Positions 8,246-16,030 of a stretch of DNA of 43,470 nucleotides are shown piece by piece. Origin of the DNA: Frankia sp. AgB32 (GTDB lineage Bacteria > Actinomycetota > Actinomycetes > Frankiales > Frankiaceae); NCBI RefSeq assembly GCF_023243045.1, contig NZ_JALKFX010000044.1, positions 1 through 43,470 on the forward strand, in the 5' to 3' direction. The position numbers were made by a program, and so were the translations under genes. The notes under the pieces are model-generated. The model was not told where the DNA came from, did no database searches, and was given only the letters and a program-made list of their open reading frames with translations. How positions within the stretch are numbered: position 1 is the stretch's first letter; each line of letters begins with the position of its first letter.

Positions 8246-9163
8246 ATGACCGACCCCCGCGTCACCGATCCGCTCGCCCTCGACCCACCACCGGGGCTGC
8301 GTACCCGGGGAACCGTGCTGGTCGTGCCGGGCCGCGGCGAGTCCACCGGCACCTACCGCCGGTTCGGCACCCGCCTCGCCGTCGACGCCTACCAGGTTCG
8401 GGTCCTGTCGGCGCCGACCCTCGACCAGGCCGATCTGCGTGGCTCGCTCGACCGCCTCGGCGCCCGGCTGAGCGCCGCCGTCACCGCCCTTGACGGCCCG
8501 GCGCCAGCGCTCGCCGCCGCGAATGCCCCCGCCGGCGGCGGAACGGGCGCCGCCGCGAGTGCCCCCACCGGTGGGGGAGTGCCCGCCGGTGGGGGAGCAT
8601 CTGCCTGCCGGGGGGCCGGCGCGGCCGGTGAGGGGCTGGTGCGCCCGCTCGTCCTGGTCGGCGCGGACAGCGGCGCCGCCGCCCTCGCGGCGCTCGCCGC
8701 GACAGTCCCGCCCGGCGCCCGCTGGTGGCCCGACGCACTCGTCCTGGCCGGCCTGCCCGGCCACGGCGCCCGCGTGATCGGCGACTGGGACAGCGAACTC
8801 GACGCGCGCACCCACTGTCCCGTGCACCGCGGCGCACTGCGTGACGATCCGGCCGTGCGACCCGGCGCGCTCGCCGAGGCCGTGCCCGACGCGCTGCTCG
8901 ACGCGGCCTACGGCAGCACCGCCGAGCTGCCCCAGCTCCTGCTCGTCGGCGACGCCGACCCGCTCGCCGACCGCGCCGCGCTCGCCCGGCTCGCGAAGGG
9001 ACTGCCCGCGGCCCGCCTCGCCGTCGTCCGCGGCGGGCACCGCGACGTCCTCAACGACCTGCAGCACCGCTCCGTCGCCGCCGAGATCGTGAGCTTCCTC
9101 GAGGTTCTGCGCGGCGGCCTGCCCCTCGTCCCGACCATCACGGTGGAGGCCAGCTCATGGTGA
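8246..9163 (+). CDS. Alpha/beta-hydrolase-like protein with GADSG elbow
   Basis: A 305-residue protein with an alpha/beta-hydrolase pattern. It has an N-terminal RGTVLVVPGRGESTGTYRRF (strand and oxyanion loop) and a predicted nucleophile elbow in LVGADSGAAAL. It also has LLLVGDADPLAD (acid residue) and RGGHRDVLND (histidine). In the usual G-x-Nu-x-G alignment the nucleophile is aspartate rather than serine, as in haloalkane dehalogenases and epoxide hydrolases. The alternative reading, serine in ADSGA, cannot be excluded. A glycine-rich low-complexity insertion sits before the elbow (about residues 92-125). The ATG is 5 bases after the second monooxygenase stop with AGGAG upstream, and the 3' end overlaps the flavin reductase by 7 bases. 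It probably processes a product or substrate of the monooxygenases. Confidence 0.75.
   Translation: MTDPRVTDPLALDPPPGLRTRGTVLVVPGRGESTGTYRRFGTRLAVDAYQVRVLSAPTLDQADLRGSLDRLGARLSAAVTALDGPAPALAAANAPAGGGTGAAASAPTGGGVPAGGGASACRGAGAAGEGLVRPLVLVGADSGAAALAALAATVPPGARWWPDALVLAGLPGHGARVIGDWDSELDARTHCPVHRGALRDDPAVRPGALAEAVPDALLDAAYGSTAELPQLLLVGDADPLADRAALARLAKGLPAARLAVVRGGHRDVLNDLQHRSVAAEIVSFLEVLRGGLPLVPTITVEASSW
8515..8612 (+). repeat. GC-rich imperfect repeat insertion within the hydrolase gene
   Basis: A cluster of imperfect units built around gtgccc-cc-ggtggggga, in frame, encodes the Gly/Ala/Pro-rich insertion APAGGG, APTGGG, VPAGGG. Each unit is itself partly palindromic (cccaccggtggg). It interrupts an otherwise well-conserved fold in a surface position, which suggests expansion of a mobile or slippage-prone palindromic unit. 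Confidence 0.55.
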
Positions 9164-9651
9164 GCCCGACGCAGGTGTTCGACCCCCGCCGGCTGCGGCA
9201 CGTCTTCGGCGCCTTCCCGTCCGGGGTCGCCGCCGTCGCCGCCGTCGTCGACGGTGCGCCGGTGGGGCTGCTGGTCAGCTCGTTCACGTCGGTGTCGCTC
9301 GACCCGCCGCTGGTGTCGCTGTGCGTCGCGCATGCGTCGTCGACCTGGCCGGTGCTGCGCGCCGCGCCCCGACTCGGCGTGAGCATCCTCAGCGCCGTGC
9401 AGGAACGCGCCGGGCGCCAGCTCGCCGGCCGCGGCGCCGACCGGTTCACCGAGCTTGCCTGGCGCGCCAGCGACGACGGTGCCGTGCTGCTCGACGGCGC
9501 CAGCGGCTGGCTGGAGACCAGCGTCGACCAGCAGGTCCGCGCCGGCGACCACGACATCATCGTGCTGCGCGTCCACGACCTCGACGCCGACCACGACGTC
9601 AGCCCGCTGGTCTTCCACGCCAGCCAGTTCCGCCGCCTCGGCCGCACCTGA
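9157..9651 (+). CDS. Flavin reductase family protein
   Basis: A 164-residue flavin reductase-like FMN-binding protein. It should reduce FMN with NAD(P)H and hand it to the two monooxygenases. Features are LRHVFGAFPSGVAAVAAV (N-terminal strand), the VSSFTSVSLDPPLVSLCV motif characteristic of the family, LGVSILSAVQE and a GDHDIIVLRVHDL C-terminal strand. Length is normal. The ATG overlaps the preceding gene (ATGGTGA, 7 bases), giving translational coupling. It is the last gene of the operon and is followed by a strong hairpin. The combination of paired monooxygenases and their reductase makes a two-component flavin monooxygenase system. Confidence 0.88.
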   Translation: MVSPTQVFDPRRLRHVFGAFPSGVAAVAAVVDGAPVGLLVSSFTSVSLDPPLVSLCVAHASSTWPVLRAAPRLGVSILSAVQERAGRQLAGRGADRFTELAWRASDDGAVLLDGASGWLETSVDQQVRAGDHDIIVLRVHDLDADHDVSPLVFHASQFRRLGRT

Positions 9652-9659
9652 CCCACGTG

Positions 9660-9694
9660 CCGCCCACGCCCCTGCCGGGCGGGGGCGTGGGCGG
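9660..9694. terminator. Bidirectional terminator hairpin
   Basis: A perfect 13-base stem (CCGCCCACGCCCC at 9660-9672 pairing with 9682-9694) with a 9-base loop. It lies between the stop of the flavin reductase on the plus strand and the stop of the SDR on the minus strand. It has no T-tract, as is common in actinomycetes, and can serve both convergent transcripts. Confidence 0.75.
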
Positions 9695-9740
9695 GCGGCG
9701 CGACCACACGGCGCTTCGTCCCGCCCGCACCGCCCCAGGG

Positions 9741-10691
9741 TCAGGCGCTGGCCAGCGCCGTTGTCGACAGCTCCCACAGGCGGGCCGCCGCGGCCGGGTC
9801 GAGGGCGTACTCGGCGACGCCGTTGCGGGGGCCGCGGACGCCGCGTTCGGCCTCGTGGCAGTCCTCGAAGTAGCGACCGCCGATGCCGTCGAGCAGGGGT
9901 GAGGTCGCGACCAGCACCGACGTCGCCGCACCCTGCTCGGTGGTCTTCCAGCGCAGCTCGGTGTCGCCGGCGCCGGCGGCCGCGCGCATCCGGTCCAGCT
10001 CCTCCTCGGTGATGTAGCGCTGCAGGTTGGTGCGGATGCCGCCGGGCATCAGCGCGTTGACGGTGATGCCGTCACCGGCCCAGCGCCGGCTCGCCTCGAC
10101 GGCGAACAGCACGTTCGCGGTCTTGGACTGCCCGTAGGCCGCCCACGGGTCGTAGTCGCGGCGCTCGAAGTGGATGTCGTCGAAGACGACCGGCGAGCGG
10201 TGGTGGGCGCTGGAGCTGACCGAGACGACCCGCGCGCCCCCGCCGGCGGCGGCCAGGGCGCCGTGCAGGCCGGTGGTCAGCCCGAAGTGGCCGAGGTGGT
10301 TGGTGGCGAACTGCAGCTCCCAGCCCTGCGGGGTGCGCAGCAGCGGGGACGCCATGATCCCGGCGTTGTTGACCAGGATGTCCAGCGGGCCGTCCCAGCG
10401 CGCGACGAAGGCGGCCACGCTCGCCTGGTCGGCCAGGTCGAGCGGGCGGACCAGAAGCTGCTTGCTGCCGGTGCTGTCGGCGAGTTCCGCGGCGACGCGC
10501 TCGCCGGCCTCGACATCACGCACGGCGAGGGTCACCTCGGCGCCGGCGCCAGCGAGTGCCCGCGCGGTCTCCACGCCGATGCCGGAGGCACCGCCGGTGA
10601 CGATGACCCGCTTTCCGGTGAGGTCGATGCCGTCGACGACCTCGGCGGCCGTCGACTCCGCGCCGAACGGGGTGGTGAGCCGGTCGATCAT
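9741..10691 (-). CDS. Short-chain dehydrogenase/reductase
   Basis: A 316-residue classical-type SDR of the retinol-dehydrogenase/WW-oxidoreductase-like group. The Rossmann cofactor motif TGGASGIG is at about residues 33-40. The NNAG motif follows, then the catalytic VSVSSSAHH serine and YGQSK (Tyr-x-x-x-Lys), and MPGGIRTNL, in the expected order. It is soluble and NAD(P)-dependent; the substrate is unknown, probably a hydrophobic alcohol, aldehyde or ketone. It is divergent from a TetR gene, with two palindromes in the gap, so repression by that TetR protein is likely. Confidence 0.87.
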   Translation of the reverse strand: MIDRLTTPFGAESTAAEVVDGIDLTGKRVIVTGGASGIGVETARALAGAGAEVTLAVRDVEAGERVAAELADSTGSKQLLVRPLDLADQASVAAFVARWDGPLDILVNNAGIMASPLLRTPQGWELQFATNHLGHFGLTTGLHGALAAAGGGARVVSVSSSAHHRSPVVFDDIHFERRDYDPWAAYGQSKTANVLFAVEASRRWAGDGITVNALMPGGIRTNLQRYITEEELDRMRAAAGAGDTELRWKTTEQGAATSVLVATSPLLDGIGGRYFEDCHEAERGVRGPRNGVAEYALDPAAAARLWELSTTALASA

Positions 10692-10717
10692 GGACGTCCC
10701 CTGTCGGTAGAATGAAT

Positions 10718-10764
10718 CGGAGGAACCTCCGCTTGCTGTCCCAGGCTAACCGGAGGTTCCTCCG
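10718..10764. promoter_or_regulatory. Pair of palindromic operators between SDR and TetR genes
   Basis: Two sites, CGGAGGAACCTCCG at 10718-10731 and CGGAGGTTCCTCCG at 10751-10764. Each is a perfect 6+2+6 palindrome and each is the reverse complement of the other. Their centres are 33 bases apart, about three helical turns, so two regulator dimers would bind the same face of the DNA. They fill the 93-base gap between the divergent SDR and TetR starts and are the obvious operators for the adjacent TetR protein. Confidence 0.8.
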
Positions 10765-10784
10765 CAACATTCCCGGGAGGTGGG

Positions 10785-11348
10785 ATGGCGAGCGCACGAC
10801 CGCTGCGCGCCGACGCCCGACGCAACCGCGAACGGCTACTCTCCGTTGCCGTCCAGGCGCTGTCCCGCGAGGGCGCGGACGTCTCGCTCGAGGCGATCGC
10901 GCGCGAGGCCGGCGTCGGTATCGGCACGCTCTACCGGCACTTCCCGACCCGTGAGGCCCTCGTCGACGCCGCCTACCAGGGCGAGCTCGACCGGCTCTGC
11001 GACCGGGTCGACGACCTGCTCGCCGCCGCGCCGCCCGAGCAGGCCCTGCGCGCCTGGATGAACCACTTCGTCGACTACATGGGCACCAAGCGCGGCATGG
11101 GCGACGCGCTGCGCGCGCTCATCGCCAGCGGCGGCGACCCCTTCGCCCGCAGCCGGGACCGGCTGACCGCCGCCGTCGCCGCCCTGCTGGGCGCCGGCGC
11201 CGCGGCCGGCACGCTGCGCGCCGACGTCGCCCCCGACGACGTCCTGGTCGGCCTCAGCGGCATCTCGCTGGCCGCCGCCGACCGTCGCGACCGCGCGCAG
11301 ACCGACCGCCTTCTCGGCCTGCTGATGGACGCCCTGAGACCCCGCTGA
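10785..11348 (+). CDS. TetR-family transcriptional regulator
   Basis: A 187-residue repressor. The N-terminal helix-turn-helix spans about residues 10-55 (RRNRERLLSVAVQALSREGA, SLEAIAREAGVGIGTLYRHF, PTREALVDA). A C-terminal ligand-binding domain contains GMGDALRALIASGGDP, which is seen in the large group of actinomycete TetR proteins next to SDRs. The ATG follows GGGAGGTGGG. It is divergent from the SDR with paired palindromes between (10718-10764), so it should repress both itself and the SDR. The ligand is unknown. Confidence 0.88.
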   Translation: MASARPLRADARRNRERLLSVAVQALSREGADVSLEAIAREAGVGIGTLYRHFPTREALVDAAYQGELDRLCDRVDDLLAAAPPEQALRAWMNHFVDYMGTKRGMGDALRALIASGGDPFARSRDRLTAAVAALLGAGAAAGTLRADVAPDDVLVGLSGISLAAADRRDRAQTDRLLGLLMDALRPR

Positions 11349-11641
11349 CCCGGCCGGCCCCGCCTCGGAGATCCGTTCGGGCGGCTCGTCGCCGAGAGGT
11401 GCAGGATGCTCGTCCCGTGGACGGCCTCGCACCCATCCCGGCCGAGTTGCTGCGGAGTGACGGAAGTCACGTTGAGTCGATGGCAGCGTCAATGCTCACG
11501 TACCGCGATTTCTTGGGCAACGAGCAACAACGGACGCGTATCGATACCGCTGATCGAAAAGCTCGCCTGTCGCCGCGCTAAGTCCGGGCTGGTCGAACGA
11601 CCGGCTTTCGTGGGCCCGGCGGCTGCCCGGCGCCGTACTCG
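11349..11641. other. Intergenic region without recognisable gene
   Basis: It lies between the convergent TetR and PASTA kinase genes. Short frames exist but show no family motif. A small hairpin (GTGAC-ggaa-GTCAC, 11457-11470) and a patch of lower GC near 11490-11560 are the only visible structure. It may hold terminators for either gene or the remains of a lost gene. Confidence 0.35.
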
Positions 11642-13834
11642 TCAGGGCATGGGCGTCGCCGACGATCGCGGTGGCGCCGGATCCGGCGGGGGCGGGGGCG
11701 GGGAGCTGGAGCTGGCGGCGCTGGCGACGGTGAGCGTCACCGTGGTGTCGCGGCGAACCGTGCCCGCTTCCGGTGACTGGGCGAGAACCGTGCCCGCCGC
11801 CTGGCCGGTCGCCGGCTGCTGCTGCACGATGACGTCGAGACCGTAGCCCTGAAGCGTCGCCTCGGCGGTGGCGACCGGCTGACCCTTCACGGTGGGCACG
11901 CTGATCTGCGTGCTCACCACGGTGATCGTCACCGGCGAGCGGGGTGCCACCCGGGTGCCCACCGGGGGCTGCACCGCCTCCACCCGGCCGGGCCCGATCG
12001 AGGACGGGCCGGTCTGGGTTCGTACCGTCACCACCAGGCCGAAGGTCGTCAGGGTTCCCCGCGCGTCCAGCTCGGTGCGGCCGATCACGTCGGCGACGGT
12101 GGCGAACTCCGGCCCCTGGGTCTCGGTCGCGCCCGGCTCGGGCGTCGTCCCGGTCGGCGGGTTCGGGCTCACCCCGGACGGCCCCGCGGTCCGGTCGCCG
12201 GGGGAGGCGGTGACGCCCGCCGTGGCGGCGGTGTCCCCGTCCGACACCGTGATCGTGATCTTCGTCGAGCGGCTGACGACGCTGCTGCTGGGCGGACTGA
12301 CCTGCACGACCCGGTCTCGCGGGACGCTTGCGTCCGGCTTCGTCACCCACGCGATGTTGGTGAGACCGGCGGCGCGCAGTCGCGCGGCAGCGTCGTCGGC
12401 GGTCAGGCTGATCAGGGCGGCGGGGACGACGAGGTGCCCGGCATCGGCGATGGCGGTGGGGGTGGTGGCGGGGCCGGGCCCACGCGGGTCGCGTGCGGCG
12501 AGCGCCACGGCGCTGGCCGTGACCAGCGCGGCCAGCGTCATTACCGCGATCAGAACTCTGCCCCGGCGCCCGATCGCCCTCGTCGTGGGCTGCCGGCCGC
12601 CCCGCGTGACAGGCTCCCCGACACCGCCGAGCGCGTCCACGCCGGCGGCACCGGCCGGCGCCGCGGCCGCCGCGGATGCCGAGCAGTCGGCGGATGCCGA
12701 GCAGTCGGCGGATGCCGAGCAGTCAGCGGATGCCAAGGAGCTAGCGGACGCCGAGGAGCCAGATGCCGAGGAGCCGGCGGACGCCGGGGGGAGGGCCGTA
12801 CCCGCGGCGCCGGCCGTCCCGGGAAGGCCGGCGGCGTCGGCGGGGGTCGGCGCGGCGGTGGGGCGGCGCAGGTCGAGGAGCCCGGTCGCCGGGTTCGTCG
12901 GTGCCGCGGACGGTGCGTCGAGCTGCACCCCGAGCCGGACCATGCGGGCGAAGATCTCCTCGGCCGTCGGGCGTGCGGCCGGATCGCGGCGCATCGTGTC
13001 CCGGACGATCGCGGCGAGGTGCTGGTCCAGTCCGTCGAGATCGACGTCCGTCGTGGCGATGCGGTACAGCAGCGTGGGCACCGAGCCGGTGCCGAACGGC
13101 GGCCGTCCGGTGCTCGTGAACACGACCAGGCCGCCCCAGGCGAACACGTCGGTCGCCGGCGACACGGGCTCACCCCGGGCCTGCTCCGGCGCCATGAACA
13201 TCGGCGTGCCGATGGCCTTGCCCTGGGTGATGGTCGGGCTGTCCGCGGCCCGGGCGATCCCGAAGTCGATCACACGGGGGCCGAGCGGGGAGAGCAGCAC
13301 GTTCGACGGCTTGAGATCGCGATGGACCAGCCCGGCGCCGTGGATCGCGGTCAGCGCCGCCGCGACGCTCACCGCGACCCGCTCGCCGTCCGCGGACCCG
13401 AGCGGGCCGTCCGCTGCGACCTGATCCGCCAGCGTCCGCCCGGCGATGAACTCGGTGACCAGGTACGGCGCGGCGTCCGGCGGGTCTGCGACGGCCAGCA
13501 CCTCCGCGGTGCAGAACCGGGCGACGCGGCGGGCGACCTGCGCCTCCCGACGGAACCGGGCCCGGTACTCGGCGTCGTCGGCGAGCTCCGCACGGACCAC
13601 CTTCACCGCGACCAGCCGGCCCGTCGCGGTGTCCCGGCCGAGATAGACGGTGCCCATCCCGCCCTCGCCGAGGCGGGAGAGCATCTCGTACCCGCCCAGG
13701 TCACGGGGGTCGGACGGCCGCAGCGGACTCCCCGGGGGGTCCGCGCCACCGGACGCGGCGTCGCTCCGCTCGCCACGGCGGGGGTCCGCGCCCGGCCCAG
13801 GCCCGCCCGCAGCCGCGTATGAGTGCGAGTTCAC
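11642..13834 (-). CDS. Membrane Ser/Thr protein kinase with PASTA domains (PknB type)
   Basis: A 730-residue receptor kinase. The GTG at 13834 is chosen because GGAGG lies just upstream. The kinase domain (about residues 48-305) has the glycine loop LGEGGMG (55-61), lysine K78, catalytic HRDLKPSN (171-178) and DFG (190-192), then GTPMFMAPEQA; all key residues are intact. A long Ala/Ser/Pro-rich juxtamembrane linker (about 320-410) contains a SADCSA repeat, and one transmembrane helix follows (RVLIAVMTLAALVTASAVALAA). The extracellular part carries three PASTA-type repeats separated by Pro/Thr-rich linkers, and a Pro/Ser-rich tail ends the protein. PASTA repeats bind peptidoglycan fragments, so a role in cell-wall or growth sensing is expected. 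It is a stand-alone gene, away from the usual pknB division cluster, and has three repeats rather than the four usual in mycobacterial PknB. Confidence 0.9.
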   Translation of the reverse strand: MNSHSYAAAGGPGPGADPRRGERSDAASGGADPPGSPLRPSDPRDLGGYEMLSRLGEGGMGTVYLGRDTATGRLVAVKVVRAELADDAEYRARFRREAQVARRVARFCTAEVLAVADPPDAAPYLVTEFIAGRTLADQVAADGPLGSADGERVAVSVAAALTAIHGAGLVHRDLKPSNVLLSPLGPRVIDFGIARAADSPTITQGKAIGTPMFMAPEQARGEPVSPATDVFAWGGLVVFTSTGRPPFGTGSVPTLLYRIATTDVDLDGLDQHLAAIVRDTMRRDPAARPTAEEIFARMVRLGVQLDAPSAAPTNPATGLLDLRRPTAAPTPADAAGLPGTAGAAGTALPPASAGSSASGSSASASSLASADCSASADCSASADCSASAAAAAPAGAAGVDALGGVGEPVTRGGRQPTTRAIGRRGRVLIAVMTLAALVTASAVALAARDPRGPGPATTPTAIADAGHLVVPAALISLTADDAAARLRAAGLTNIAWVTKPDASVPRDRVVQVSPPSSSVVSRSTKITITVSDGDTAATAGVTASPGDRTAGPSGVSPNPPTGTTPEPGATETQGPEFATVADVIGRTELDARGTLTTFGLVVTVRTQTGPSSIGPGRVEAVQPPVGTRVAPRSPVTITVVSTQISVPTVKGQPVATAEATLQGYGLDVIVQQQPATGQAAGTVLAQSPEAGTVRRDTTVTLTVASAASSSSPPPPPPDPAPPRSSATPMP
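12676..12730 (-). repeat. 18-base tandem repeat in the kinase linker
   Basis: Three near-identical copies of an 18-base unit (gccgagcagtcggcggat on the plus strand) encode the ADCSAS repeats in the cytoplasmic linker of the kinase. Related shorter units continue on both sides. It adds cysteines to a linker normally made of Ala/Pro/Ser. Confidence 0.7.
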
Positions 13835-13909
13835 GACACCTCCGCCCGGGAACACCTGAGTGCTCGGACGGCGTTCCGCCCTCGCACACCGTGACGCGCG
13901 GGACCATCA

Positions 13910-15646
13910 TCAGGTTGCCCGGCTCCGGCGCGTCGGCGACTGTCCACCACCCGACACCGGGCCGGGCGTTTGGTCGGTCTCGGGCGGGAGAAGGGTCAGG
14001 CGCTCATCGTGCCAGCGGCGGCGGATCGCCCGGTCATGGCTGACCAGCACGATCGCGCCCGGGTAGGCGTCGAGCGCCGCCTGCAGCTCCTCGACGAGCG
14101 CCAGGCTGAGATGGTTCGTCGGCTCGTCGAGCAGCAGCACGTCGACGGGGTCGCGCAGGACCCGGGCGAGGGCGAGGCGCTGGCGCTGGCCGGCGGAGGC
14201 CCGGCCGATCGGCAGGCTCAGCTGCTCGGCGGTGAACAGACCGAACGACAGCAGCGCGGCGGCGTGCTCCCGGGCGTCACCCGGATGGCCCCGGGCGAAG
14301 GTCGCGAGCAGGCTGCGGTCGGGGTCGTCGACGTCGATCCGCTGCGGAAGGTGGCCGGCGGTGGCCCGCCGGGTCAGCGTGCCGTGGTCGGGGGCGAGCT
14401 CCCCGGCGAGCACGCGCAGCAGGGTGCTCTTGCCCGCGCCGTTCGCGCCGTCGACCAGCAGCCGCCCGCCGGCCGGGACGGCGACGGTGACGGGCGCCAG
14501 CCGGCCGGCGACCGACACGTCGACCGCGTCGAACAGGACGCCACCGCCCGTGCCTGTTGGCGCCGGGCCCGCGGGCAGGGCGAAGCGCAGCGGCTGCGGG
14601 GGTGCCGCGACCGGATGGTCGAGCAGACGGCGCAGCCGTTCCTCGGCGTTGCGTACCCGGCTGGCGACCGCCTGCTGGACACGATCCCCGGCGATGCCGT
14701 AGGACATCTTGTTCTTGTCCGTCGGGCCGCGGTGGGACGCGCCCCGGCGGGCCGTGCTCGCGGCGGCCTCGCGCTGGCGGGCGACGTCGGCGGTCCAGGT
14801 GGCGTGCGCCTGGGCCCGGCGGGCGCGGGTGGCGGCGCGGGCGGCGAGGTAGCCGCCGTAGCCGTCGCCGTAGCGGCGGACGCCGTGGGTGTCCCCGTCG
14901 ACCTCGATGAGGGTGTCCGCGACCTGGTCGAGGAAGATCCGGTCGTGGGAGACCACCGCCGTCGTCCCGGTGCGGGCCCGCAGGTGGCTGGCGAGCCAGG
15001 CGAGCCCGTCGTCGTCGAGGTGGTTCGTCGGCTCGTCGAGCAGCAGCACCTCGCGGCCGGCCGCGAGCACGCAGGCCAGCCGCAGCCGCGCCTGCTGACC
15101 GCCGGAGAGCGCGCCGAGCGGCCGGTCGCGGCGCAGCCCGCCGAGGCCGACGCCGTGCAGCACCTGTTCGACGCGGGCATCCGCGTCATAGCCGCCGCGC
15201 AGCTCGAACGCGGCGAGCAGCGTGCCGTACTCGGCGAGCACCCCCGCGTCGCCATCGCTGTTGCCGCTGTGGGCGCCGCCGTCGCAGAGTGGCGGACCGG
15301 CGGACATCGCCGACTCCAGCGCGCGCAGCCGGGCCTCGATCGCCCGCAGGTCGGCCAGCGCGTCGTCGACGGCGTCGGCGACCGTCCAGCCGGGCGTCGG
15401 GGTCGCCTCCTGCGGCAGATGTCCGATGCCGCCGCCGGCCTGGCGGATCACCCGACCGTCGTCGGGCAGTTCGACCCCGGCGAGCAGGCGCAGCAGGGTG
15501 CTCTTGCCCGAGCCGTTCTCGCCGATGATGCCGGTGCGGGCGCCGGTCGGCAGCGAACAGGTCACCTCCCGCAGCACGGGGCGATGATCATAGAACTTGC
15601 TGGCAGCGTCCAGCGTGAGCTGGGTGGATGTGAGAGGGGAAGACAC
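13910..15646 (-). CDS. ABC-F family ribosome-associated ATPase
   Basis: A 578-residue protein with two fused ABC ATPase domains and no membrane segment. First domain: Walker A GENGSGKST (about 42-50), signature LSGGQQARL, Walker B EVLLLDEPTNHLD. Second domain: Walker A GANGAGKST, signature ASAGQRQRL, Walker B DVLLLDEPTNHLS, each followed by the VVSHDR or LVSHDR switch. The linker (KNKMSYGIAGDRVQQAVASR) is charged, as in actinomycete antibiotic-resistance ABC-F proteins such as TlrC, OleB and Lmr(C). Such proteins act on the ribosomal E site and displace macrolides, lincosamides or streptogramins. A housekeeping translation-factor role cannot be excluded. The GTG at 15646 is used (GAGG upstream); the same frame is open far beyond this point, antisense to htpG, which is only a GC artefact. 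Confidence 0.85.
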   Translation of the reverse strand: MSSPLTSTQLTLDAASKFYDHRPVLREVTCSLPTGARTGIIGENGSGKSTLLRLLAGVELPDDGRVIRQAGGGIGHLPQEATPTPGWTVADAVDDALADLRAIEARLRALESAMSAGPPLCDGGAHSGNSDGDAGVLAEYGTLLAAFELRGGYDADARVEQVLHGVGLGGLRRDRPLGALSGGQQARLRLACVLAAGREVLLLDEPTNHLDDDGLAWLASHLRARTGTTAVVSHDRIFLDQVADTLIEVDGDTHGVRRYGDGYGGYLAARAATRARRAQAHATWTADVARQREAAASTARRGASHRGPTDKNKMSYGIAGDRVQQAVASRVRNAEERLRRLLDHPVAAPPQPLRFALPAGPAPTGTGGGVLFDAVDVSVAGRLAPVTVAVPAGGRLLVDGANGAGKSTLLRVLAGELAPDHGTLTRRATAGHLPQRIDVDDPDRSLLATFARGHPGDAREHAAALLSFGLFTAEQLSLPIGRASAGQRQRLALARVLRDPVDVLLLDEPTNHLSLALVEELQAALDAYPGAIVLVSHDRAIRRRWHDERLTLLPPETDQTPGPVSGGGQSPTRRSRAT

Positions 15647-16030
15647 GGCGAACCTCGGAGACGGGACCGGGCACACGTCCGGGCAGGGGCCGGCGTGCGA
15701 GGGCGGCGTCTCACAGGTCCATCTGGCGGCTCCCGGGGAAGGCAACGTGTCCGTCCGTGACGGTGCCATGCCCACGGGCGGCCCGCAACATGTTTTCCGG
15801 CCGCGGCCACGCCGGGCGGCCGCGGGCGGCGGGCTGGCCGAGGGACCGGACGGATCCGGTCGAGGGCGCGTCGCGTCCCGGTATGATTCCTGCCGCTGAA
15901 CCTGCTGGATAATCCGCTCACGGCCGGGGGCGCGGCTCCTGCGGCGCCGGTCGTCGCGGAGAATCGGCGCCGGTCGCATTTCTTGCCACCTGTCCAACAC
16001 CCTGTCCGTGTCCGCATGGAGGAAATCCCC
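15647..16030. promoter_or_regulatory. Divergent promoter region of ABC-F gene and htpG
   Basis: A 384-base gap between two divergent genes. On the ABC-F side it is long enough for a regulatory leader. A short ORF encoding Met-Asp-Leu-stop with a GGGAG element sits at about 15713-15724 on the minus strand, and several GC-rich inverted repeats lie close by. ABC-F resistance genes are often induced by ribosome-mediated attenuation, so a leader is plausible but not shown. On the htpG side no HspR-type HAIR box or CIRCE element is recognised. Confidence 0.35.

Noticed and set aside
11399-11846. Small plus-strand ORFs after the TetR gene
   Set aside because: No ribosome site or recognisable motif, and the longer one runs antisense into the PASTA kinase gene.
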